NCBI GenBank assembly: GCA_036393295.1
Contig: DASWHF010000020.1
Location: 1 to 18,855 of the forward strand
DNA from: DASWHF01 sp036393295
Lineage (GTDB): Bacteria; Pseudomonadota; Gammaproteobacteria; Acidiferrobacterales; UBA6901
DNA length: 18,855 nt
Reading direction: 5' to 3'
Below, piece after piece: positions 1 to 6,950 of this stretch. Position numbers and translations under genes: made by a program. The notes under the pieces were generated by a model that saw nothing but the letters and a program-made list of their open reading frames with translations, made no database searches and had not been told where the DNA came from. Positions within the stretch are counted from its first letter, which is position 1; the number at the start of each line of letters is the position of its first letter.

Positions 1-50
1 AAAATAGAGCGCCCTCCAGCGACAGGCGGAAACGGCGCAGCATTTCGGCA

Positions 51-108
51 GGGGACAGGGCGAGACGTTACGTCTTGGTGTGGAGGACGCCCTGGCCCCT
101 CTTTTTTC
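51..108 (+). terminator. Rho-independent terminator of an unseen upstream plus-strand transcript
   Basis: A long stem is visible: GGGG (51-54) plus CAGGGCG (56-62) pair with CGCCCTG (88-94) plus CCCC (96-99), with a single A/G mismatch between the two blocks. The loop contains its own small hairpin (AGAC 63-66 with GTCT 72-75). A T-rich tract starts directly after the stem at 100. The orientation fits a plus-strand gene or small RNA whose body lies left of the window. It converges on the minus-strand gene at 130-630. Confidence 0.6.
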
Positions 109-129
109 TTTCTTTCCGATCCGGCACGG

Positions 130-630
130 CTACATCAGCGGTATCGCCTGAAACGCGTCGTCCGGAAATTCCTCCGGCAGACCGAGCTTTTTGTAAACCC
201 GCTCGTATTCAGCGTCGTTGGACTCGCCGTTGGGCTTGCGGCCGCGCACCAGCAGGCTGCCGTCGAGATCGATGATGTCCACCCACTCGCACGCCGGGCA
301 GTTGCCGCCGTTGTTGCTCCACAGCAGCAGGTAGTCGCGCGACGTCCCGGGCACGCAGGCCCAGTGGTCGGTGGCGCCGTCGTAGCTGCCGTCCTTGAGA
401 CGCGCGCTGGACTCGAGGGTGCGCGGCTTGGTGCCGGGCGGCTCAATGGTGAGGATCTGGCGGCGGCACAGGGGCAGGCGGGTGTGCTCGATCGCCGTGC
501 ACTGCGAGGTCATGGTGAAGCGGGTGTTGCCGCATACCAGACTGGCCGCGGCTTCGGCGGCCTGGCTGGCCGGCGCGGCGGCCGCGCCCAGGCCCAACGC
601 CAGAAGCCGGTACAGGTGGCTTGAATACAT
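130..630 (-). CDS. Small exported six-cysteine protein of unknown function
   Basis: I do not recognise a family. The 166-residue product starts with a signal-peptide-like stretch (residues 1-26, hydrophobic LLALGLGAAAA, likely cleavage after an AXA such as SQA or AEA), so it is probably periplasmic. It has six cysteines in the mature part (33, 44, 55, 92, 111, 114), the last two forming CPAC; an even number in an exported protein suggests disulfides. There is no CXXCH, so it is not a c-type cytochrome. The start at 630 was chosen over upstream in-frame starts because AGAGGA lies 7 bases before the ATG and the signal peptide begins exactly there. It follows the flavoprotein gene on the same strand after 142 bp, so co-expression is possible. 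A role beside the cytochrome cluster is inference from location only. Confidence 0.7.
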   Translation of the reverse strand: MYSSHLYRLLALGLGAAAAPASQAAEAAASLVCGNTRFTMTSQCTAIEHTRLPLCRRQILTIEPPGTKPRTLESSARLKDGSYDGATDHWACVPGTSRDYLLLWSNNGGNCPACEWVDIIDLDGSLLVRGRKPNGESNDAEYERVYKKLGLPEEFPDDAFQAIPLM

Positions 631-702
631 AGTCGTGTCCTCTCGCAGCGGACCGTGCGCGTCGAGCGACGACGCCGTGCCGTATACGCCTGTTTTATGC
701 AG

Positions 703-738
703 GCCGGTCATCCCGCCCCCCCCGGATTCGTGACCGGC
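703..738. repeat. 8-bp inverted repeat between the flavoprotein and six-cysteine protein genes
   Basis: GCCGGTCA (703-710) and TGACCGGC (731-738) are perfect inverted arms around a 20-nt loop with a run of nine C. A second small inverted repeat, GCCTG (688-692) and CAGGC (700-704), abuts it. No T-run follows on either strand, so it is not a clear intrinsic terminator. It may be an mRNA hairpin separating expression of the two genes, or an operator. Confidence 0.4.
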
Positions 739-772
739 GGCGTGCGGCGGGACGGTCGGCACTGCCCGGTCG

Positions 773-2074
<1,302 letters not shown>

Positions 2075-2204
2075 GATGGAGATTCGCGGCGCGTTCCTGC
2101 GCGTTCGTGGTAATGTCGAGTGTCGCTGCGTCTCGCGGGACGCTTCGTTTCACCAAGTATAATGCACACTCTTGCGCGCGCCGGCGGCTCTCGCCAAACC
2201 CCTA

Positions 2205-2223
2205 AATTTAAGACAATTTAAGA
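2205..2223. repeat. Tandem direct repeat, candidate operator
   Basis: AATTTAAGA occurs at 2205-2213 and again at 2215-2223, a 10-bp period that would put both copies on the same DNA face. It lies just downstream of the predicted start of the flavoprotein transcript, a usual place for a repressor site. The regulator is unknown. Confidence 0.4.
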
Positions 2224-2235
2224 AAGCGTTGAGCG

Positions 2236-2265
2236 ATTCTAATTGCTTGTCGCATTTTTTTTCAG
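2236..2265 (-). promoter_or_regulatory. Candidate sigma-70 promoter for the flavoprotein gene
   Basis: On the minus strand CTGAAA (2265-2260, 4/6 to TTGACA) is followed after 18 nt by TAGAAT (2241-2236, 5/6 to TATAAT). The predicted transcript start near 2228 leaves a leader of about 150 nt to the ATG at 2074. Confidence 0.35.
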
Positions 2266-2351
2266 CCGTGCGCGCAACGATACTCCGCTCGTCCGCCGGA
2301 ATCGCCGCTTCGCGCAAGCCCGCGTTGCTTACCGGCCGGCATGAGGCAGAA

Positions 2352-2380
2352 TTGTCTAAAGACAGCTGCGTCAAAATAAC
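2352..2380 (+). promoter_or_regulatory. Candidate sigma-70 promoter and inverted repeat for the cytochrome operon
   Basis: TTGTCT (2352-2357) and AATAAC (2375-2380) are separated by exactly 17 nt, each matching 4/6 of the consensus. An inverted repeat, TGTCT (2353-2357) and AGACA (2360-2364), overlaps the -35 and could be an operator. The leader to the ATG at 2426 would be about 40 nt. Confidence 0.4.
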
Positions 2381-2425
2381 ACAGATGCTTGGGGTCGGCG
2401 TGCCAACGCTCGGGGAGCGACCGGA

Positions 2426-3331
2426 ATGAGTCAGGCAGTGCATCCACAACAGGCGGCGGGAACGCTGCTGCCCGCCGGCGGCGCGTCCGCCGAAAGAAAA
2501 GACAGCGGCCTCAAGAAGATCGTCCCGGCGATCGCCGCCGTGCTGGCGCTCGCCTGGACGGTGAGCACGCAGAAACTCTACACGCCCGGCTCCGACATCG
2601 GTTATTACATGGGCCTTACCGGCGGCGTGATGATGCTGATCCTGCTGCTCTACCCGCTGCGCAAGCGCATCCGCTTCCTGCACGCGCTCGGCCAGCTCAA
2701 GTACTGGTTCCGCATCCACATGTTCCTCGGCATCGCCGGACCGCTCTTGATCGTCCTGCACTCGACCTTCCACCTCGGTTCGATCAACGCCACCGTCGCC
2801 ATGGTCTCGATGCTGCTGGTCGCCGGCAGCGGCGTGATCGGCCGCTTCATCTACACCAAGATCCATCACGGTCTCTACGGCCGACGCGCCAGTCTCGAAG
2901 AGCGCCAGACCCGGCTCGGCATCCGCGGCGGTGAGGTCAAGTCCAAGTTCCATTTCGCGCCCGAGGTTGAAGATCGTCTCAAGCGCTTCGAGTCCGCGGC
3001 ATTCGCCGACGGGGCCGGCGGCCTGCGGCGCGCCTGGCTGTTCATCGCCCTGCCGCTGCGCGCGCGCTTCACGGCCTGGCGCGCCGGGCGCGAGCTCGCC
3101 GCGGCCATGACGGCCATCGGGGCGAAGAAGGGCTGGAACCGCGCCAAGCTGCGCAGCCGTCTCGCCTACGGCCGGCAGATGATCCGCGCCTATCTGGGCA
3201 TGGTGCAGGAGGTCGCGCAGTTCCACACGTACGAACGGCTGTTCTCGCTGTGGCACATCCTGCATGTGCCGTTCGTCTGGCTCATGGTGTTCAGTGCGGT
3301 GTTTCATGTCATCGCCGTGCACATGTACTGA
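2426..3331 (+). CDS. Diheme b-type membrane cytochrome with ferric-reductase-like topology
   Basis: The 301-residue product has about five membrane helices (31-48, 57-77, 97-113, 121-143, 279-299). H98 and H112 in helix 3 and H280 and H294 in helix 5 are each 14 residues apart, the arrangement that holds two stacked b haems in ferric reductase/NADPH oxidase domains. Charge distribution puts the N-terminus and a 135-residue basic loop (144-278) in the cytoplasm and the C-terminus in the periplasm. H98/H280 would then ligate an inner-side haem and H112/H294 an outer-side haem. The FAD/NAD domain usual in these enzymes is absent; the divergent flavoprotein may supply it (inference). GGGGAG lies 8 bases before the ATG. 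It is first in the operon, 20 bp before the 21-haem gene, so it probably moves electrons across the inner membrane to or from the c-type chain. Confidence 0.8.
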   Translation: MSQAVHPQQAAGTLLPAGGASAERKDSGLKKIVPAIAAVLALAWTVSTQKLYTPGSDIGYYMGLTGGVMMLILLLYPLRKRIRFLHALGQLKYWFRIHMFLGIAGPLLIVLHSTFHLGSINATVAMVSMLLVAGSGVIGRFIYTKIHHGLYGRRASLEERQTRLGIRGGEVKSKFHFAPEVEDRLKRFESAAFADGAGGLRRAWLFIALPLRARFTAWRAGRELAAAMTAIGAKKGWNRAKLRSRLAYGRQMIRAYLGMVQEVAQFHTYERLFSLWHILHVPFVWLMVFSAVFHVIAVHMY

Positions 3332-3351
3332 TCGCGCCGGGCGGGCGAACC

Positions 3352-4920
3352 ATGCGACGATTTCCGGTCTGGCTGGCGGCGCTGTGTTTCGGCCTGGGCG
3401 CCGCCGCGGCCTCCGGCCAGTCGCTGGAGAGCGTGCTGATGCCCGGCAAGGTGATCGAGGGGCACGCCGACCTGGAGCGCGACTGCAAGAACTGCCACGT
3501 GCGCTTCGACAAGTCGGCCCAGAACGGGCTGTGCCTGGACTGCCACAAGGACGTCTCGCGCGACGTCGCCCAGCACCAGGGTTATCACGGCCGCCTCAAG
3601 GAGCAGGATTGCCGTGTCTGCCACACCGATCATAAGGGCCGCAACGTGAACATCGCGCCGCTCGACGAAAAGAAGTTCGACCACCGCCTGACGGATTTCC
3701 CGCTCGCCGGCGGCCACGTCAAGCCGGCGGTCGTCTGCCGCGACTGCCACAAGGCCGGCGTGAAGTTCCGTGAAGCAAAATCCGACTGCGTCGCCTGCCA
3801 CAAAAAGGACGACAAGCACAAGGGCAGCCTCGGCCCCGACTGCGCGAGCTGCCACGTCGACCGCGACTGGAAGGAGGTCCGCTTCGATCACAGCAAGACC
3901 CACTTCCCGCTGCGCGGCAAGCACCGCGACGTCGAGTGCAAGGACTGCCACAAGGACCCGGGCTTCAAGAACACGCCGACCCAGTGCATCGCCTGCCACC
4001 GCAAGGACGACACCCACAAGACGCGCTTCGGCAGCAAGTGCGAGTCCTGTCATACCGAGCGCGACTGGCAGCAGCTGCGCTTCGACCACGACCGCGACAC
4101 GAAGTACCCGCTGCGCGGCAAGCACCGCGTCGCGAAGTGCACGAGCTGTCACACCGGCTTCCTGTACAAGGAAAAGACGCCGACCACCTGCATCGCCTGC
4201 CACCGCAAGGACGACGAGCACCAGGGGCGCTTCGACGAAAAATGCGAGTCCTGCCACCTCGAAAAGGACTGGCGCGCGATCCGCTTCGACCACGACCGCG
4301 ACACCAAGTATCCGCTGCGCGGCAAGCACGCCCGGGTCAAGTGCACCGATTGCCACAAGGGATTCCTATACAAGGAAAAGACCGAGACCCGCTGCTACGC
4401 CTGCCACCTCAAGGACGACAAGCACAAGGGCCAGCAGGGCAAGGACTGCGGCCAGTGTCACAACGAGCGCGCCTGGACCGACACGCTGTTCGACCATGGC
4501 CTGACGCGCTTTCCGCTGCTCGGCAAGCACGTCCGGGTCAAGTGCAAGGAGTGCCACGCCACGCCGCGGTTCAAGGACGCCGGCATCGAGTGCGTCGCCT
4601 GCCACAAGAAGGACGACACGCACAAGCGCCGCCTCGGCAGCCGCTGCGAGGACTGCCACAACGCGCGCGACTGGAAGCTGTGGGCCTTCGACCACGACCG
4701 GCGCACTCATTTCAAGCTCGACGGCGGGCACAAGGGCTTGAGCTGCGTCGCCTGCCACAAGCGCCCGGTGGACGGCCGCCCCAGCCTCTCCAGCCAGTGC
4801 GCGAGCTGCCACGACGTCGACGACGTGCACGACGGCAGCTTCGGCAAGCAGTGCGCGCGCTGCCACGAGAGCAGCTCGTGGAAAAAGGTACACATGGGCG
4901 GGCGGCCGTTGACGCGCTAG
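3352..4920 (+). CDS. 21-haem periplasmic c-type cytochrome (c3/c7-like triheme repeats)
   Basis: The 522-residue product starts with a signal peptide (MRRFPVWLAALCFGLGAAAA, cleavage near SGQ). I count 21 CXXCH motifs, one per 25 residues. A first group of three haems (C45, C61, C87) is followed by six modules beginning at FDH (F109, F178, F244, F312, F380, F446), each 66-69 residues with three CXXCH. Each module also offers three further histidines (FDH, G-K/G-H, DD-X-H), enough for bis-His ligation of all three haems. The architecture suggests an elongated haem wire across the periplasm. The start at 3352 was preferred because the upstream in-frame extension overlaps the previous gene and hides the signal peptide; the ribosome site (GGGCG) is weak. 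Probable partners are the b cytochrome before it and the 16-haem protein after it. Direction of electron flow is not shown by the sequence. Confidence 0.93.
   Translation: MRRFPVWLAALCFGLGAAAASGQSLESVLMPGKVIEGHADLERDCKNCHVRFDKSAQNGLCLDCHKDVSRDVAQHQGYHGRLKEQDCRVCHTDHKGRNVNIAPLDEKKFDHRLTDFPLAGGHVKPAVVCRDCHKAGVKFREAKSDCVACHKKDDKHKGSLGPDCASCHVDRDWKEVRFDHSKTHFPLRGKHRDVECKDCHKDPGFKNTPTQCIACHRKDDTHKTRFGSKCESCHTERDWQQLRFDHDRDTKYPLRGKHRVAKCTSCHTGFLYKEKTPTTCIACHRKDDEHQGRFDEKCESCHLEKDWRAIRFDHDRDTKYPLRGKHARVKCTDCHKGFLYKEKTETRCYACHLKDDKHKGQQGKDCGQCHNERAWTDTLFDHGLTRFPLLGKHVRVKCKECHATPRFKDAGIECVACHKKDDTHKRRLGSRCEDCHNARDWKLWAFDHDRRTHFKLDGGHKGLSCVACHKRPVDGRPSLSSQCASCHDVDDVHDGSFGKQCARCHESSSWKKVHMGGRPLTR
4078..4329 (+). 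repeat. Near-identical 48-nt repeats inside the 21-haem gene
   Basis: Positions 4078-4125 and 4282-4329 differ at only two third-codon positions and are 204 nt (68 codons) apart, matching the protein module length. Other modules are more diverged. This points to recent duplication or gene conversion of one triheme module. Confidence 0.85.
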
Positions 4921-5014
4921 AGACAAAGCAAGGTCATGCCGGAATGCGGCGCCGCACGGCCGCCGGCGGAACTGGAACGAAACGAGCAATCGCAGTAAGT
5001 CGGGAGATCGAGTC

Positions 5015-6379
5015 ATGAACAACAAGTACAAGCTGACATTCCCCATGGCGCTGGCGGCCGCCGCGCTCGCCCTGCTGTGGGCCTTGACCGGCACCGGCAG
5101 CCAGGCGGCCGCGCCCGGCAAGACCGATTTCGATCACCTCCGCACCGGGTTCCCGCTCACCGGCGCGCATGCCACGGCGCGCTGCGACGCCTGTCACGTC
5201 CAGGGCGTGTTCAAGGGCACGCCCAGGCAATGCGCGCTGTGCCATACGCCCGGCAACCGCAGTGGCGCGGCCGCCAAGCCCGCCAATCACATTGTGACCA
5301 ACGCGCCCTGCGAACAATGCCACACCTCGACCATCGCCTGGACCGGCGCGCGCTACAGCCATGCCGGCGTGGTCCCGGGCGCCTGCGCCACCTGTCACAA
5401 AGGCGCGCCGCCGATGGGCAAGCCGGCGAATCACGTTGTCACCACCGCGTCCTGCGACACCTGCCACCGCACCACGGCCTGGACGCCGGCGACCCGCTTC
5501 AATCATGCCGGCGTCGTGCCCGGCACCTGCGCCTCCTGCCACAAAGGCGCGCCGCCGATGGGCAAACCGGCGACGCACATCGTGACGTCGCTGTCTTGCG
5601 ACGTCTGCCATCGCACCACCAGTTGGGTTCCGGCCACGTACGATCACACCGGCGTCGCCCCCGGCGCCTGCGCCTCCTGCCACACCGGCGCGCCGCCGAT
5701 GGGCAAGCCGGCGACGCACATCGTGACGAACCTGTCTTGCGACGCCTGCCATAACACGACCGCCTGGATCCCGGCGACGAAATTCAATCATGCCGGCGTC
5801 GCGCCCGGCACCTGCGCCTCCTGCCACACCGGCGCGCCGCCGATGGGCAAGCCGGCGACGCACATCGTGACCAACGAGTCCTGCGATGCCTGCCACAGCA
5901 CCACGGCCTGGACGCCGGCGAACTTCAGCCACGTCGCTGTCACCCCCGGCACCTGCACCACCTGTCACGGCCGCAGCGGCGGCCCGCCGATGAACCAGTC
6001 GGCCGGCCATTTCATCACCACGCGTTCGTGCGACGCCTGCCACACCACCAGCGCCTGGCAACCGGCGACCGCCTATACCCATACGTCGCCGTTTTTCAAA
6101 CGCCACAACAGCGGCGTCGTGTGCGTGGACTGCCACACCGGCAACAACGAGGTGATCACGTGGAGGTTCGCGACCTACAAGCCGGACTGTGCCGGCTGTC
6201 ATACCAATGACTTCGAGTCCGGGCCACACAAGAAGACCGAGGTGCCGACCACGATCTTCTATACCGTGGCGGAACTGAAGGACTGTTCGGGCAGCTGCCA
6301 CCGGTACACCGACAATACCTTTACCACCATCCGGGATACCCGCAGCGGCGAGCACCGCTCGACCGACGGGGACTTCTGA
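5015..6379 (+). CDS. 16-haem exported c-type cytochrome with diheme repeats
   Basis: The 454-residue product has a signal peptide (residues 1-33, cleavage near SQA-AA). It has 15 CXXCH motifs plus one CX3CH (C424, C428, H429) near the C-terminus. The central part repeats every 47-48 residues: a SCDXCH haem, a TTAW-P element, an FNHAG histidine, a CASCH haem, then GAPPMGKPA and a TH or NH histidine, so each unit has two haems and two candidate distal ligands. The first 80 residues instead resemble a module of the upstream 21-haem protein (FDH, FPLTG, CDACH, CALCH), showing shared ancestry. GGGAG lies 8 bases before the ATG. No lipobox is seen, so surface anchoring is not evident. It could be periplasmic, sit in the barrel protein, or be secreted. 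Proline and glycine between haem pairs suggest an extended chain. Confidence 0.92.
   Translation: MNNKYKLTFPMALAAAALALLWALTGTGSQAAAPGKTDFDHLRTGFPLTGAHATARCDACHVQGVFKGTPRQCALCHTPGNRSGAAAKPANHIVTNAPCEQCHTSTIAWTGARYSHAGVVPGACATCHKGAPPMGKPANHVVTTASCDTCHRTTAWTPATRFNHAGVVPGTCASCHKGAPPMGKPATHIVTSLSCDVCHRTTSWVPATYDHTGVAPGACASCHTGAPPMGKPATHIVTNLSCDACHNTTAWIPATKFNHAGVAPGTCASCHTGAPPMGKPATHIVTNESCDACHSTTAWTPANFSHVAVTPGTCTTCHGRSGGPPMNQSAGHFITTRSCDACHTTSAWQPATAYTHTSPFFKRHNSGVVCVDCHTGNNEVITWRFATYKPDCAGCHTNDFESGPHKKTEVPTTIFYTVAELKDCSGSCHRYTDNTFTTIRDTRSGEHRSTDGDF
5408..5880 (+). repeat. Tandem 141-144-nt coding repeats in the 16-haem gene
   Basis: The segment encoding PPMGKPA recurs with its ATG at 5414, 5558, 5699 and 5843, intervals of 144, 141 and 144 nt. 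Copies are highly similar at the DNA level, including silent sites. They are in frame and coding, not intergenic repeats. Unit number may vary between strains. Confidence 0.85.
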
Positions 6380-6389
6380 GCGACGCGCC

Positions 6390-6938
6390 GTGCACGACAA
6401 CCGCGCAATCATAGGCGCCCGACCCCCGGGACGCGGGGCCGGGCAACGGCACCGCGCCTTGGCCTGCGCCGCCGTCCTGGCCGCCGGACTCGCGGCGCTG
6501 GCGGCACCCTTGCGCCTGGCCGCGCAGGTATTTGAATCCATCGACGTCGGCGTCGAGCAGGGCGTGGCGCGGGTGCGCATCGAGTTCGCGACGCGCGTCC
6601 AGTACCTGCGCCACGCCCCGCGCGACCACGGCACCTTGTTGAATCTCTACCTGACCGCACCCGGCGGCCTCGATCCGGCGCTGCACGCCGGCCGCGAGGT
6701 CCTGACCGCGCCGCCCACGCCGGGACTGCCGGCCGTCACGGTGAGCTTCGATCGTGCCCAGGCCTGCGACCCGCGCGGCGGTACGCTGTGCGTCGCGGTG
6801 CGCTTCGACGCGCCGGTCAGCTGGTCGGTGCGCGCCGGCGACGACCAGCGCAGCATCGAGCTGTACATTCCCCTGGCCGCGCCGCAGGGCGCCGGCCCCG
6901 AATCGCCCGCCGCCGACCAGACCCAGCCCGCCCGATAA
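6390..6938 (+). CDS. Small exported beta-rich protein, AMIN-like
   Basis: The 182-residue product starts at GTG 6390, 10 bases after the previous stop, with no clear ribosome site. A hydrophobic segment (24-45, ending LRLAAQ) after RHR looks like a signal peptide. The mature part has two beta-rich blocks: 50-90 (IDVGVEQGVARVRIEF, then VQYLRHAP) and 113-162 (LPAVTVSF, LCVAVRF, SIELYIPL). The pattern resembles AMIN domains, which bind peptidoglycan or secretin-type outer-membrane proteins; this is a weak pattern match. C126 and C134 may form a disulfide. The tail (165-182) is Pro/Ala/Gln-rich and disordered. Tight linkage to the barrel gene (12-bp gap) suggests it helps assemble or anchor that protein (inference). 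Confidence 0.65.
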   Translation: MHDNRAIIGARPPGRGAGQRHRALACAAVLAAGLAALAAPLRLAAQVFESIDVGVEQGVARVRIEFATRVQYLRHAPRDHGTLLNLYLTAPGGLDPALHAGREVLTAPPTPGLPAVTVSFDRAQACDPRGGTLCVAVRFDAPVSWSVRAGDDQRSIELYIPLAAPQGAGPESPAADQTQPAR

Positions 6939-6950
6939 GACATTCCGCAA

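Larger units (their letters stand above)
2075..2425. promoter_or_regulatory. Divergent control region between flavoprotein and cytochrome operon
   Basis: This 351-bp gap separates divergently transcribed genes and holds no convincing gene. Its centre (about 2200-2262) is AT-rich compared with the flanks. It contains a phased direct repeat (2205-2223), a candidate minus-strand promoter (2236-2265), a candidate plus-strand promoter overlapping an inverted repeat (2352-2380), and a T8 run at 2255-2262. A weak stem (2232-2236 with 2243-2247) lies before the T-run and could be an attenuator. A TATAAT at 2158-2163 lacks a good -35. Confidence 0.55.

Noticed and set aside
2158..2163. Perfect TATAAT on the plus strand
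   Set aside because: No acceptable -35 at 16-18 nt and no extended -10. It would give a long leader when a better spaced promoter candidate exists at 2352-2380.
4945..4956. Perfect palindrome TGCGGCGCCGCA between the two cytochrome genes
   Set aside because: A 12-bp GC palindrome is likely by chance in such DNA, has no loop as a hairpin and no T-run. At most it is a weak mRNA structure.
5380..5880. CRISPR-like array from regularly spaced repeats
   Set aside because: Repeats are in frame, 141-144 nt long, and encode haem-binding units with continuous translation.
3304..6634. Long open frames on the minus strand opposite the two multihaem cytochromes
   Set aside because: High-GC DNA with repeated Cys-His codons leaves the opposite strand open. 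The translations are repetitive Val/Ala/Leu/Arg sequence with no domains or ribosome sites, and the plus-strand haem motifs are unambiguous.
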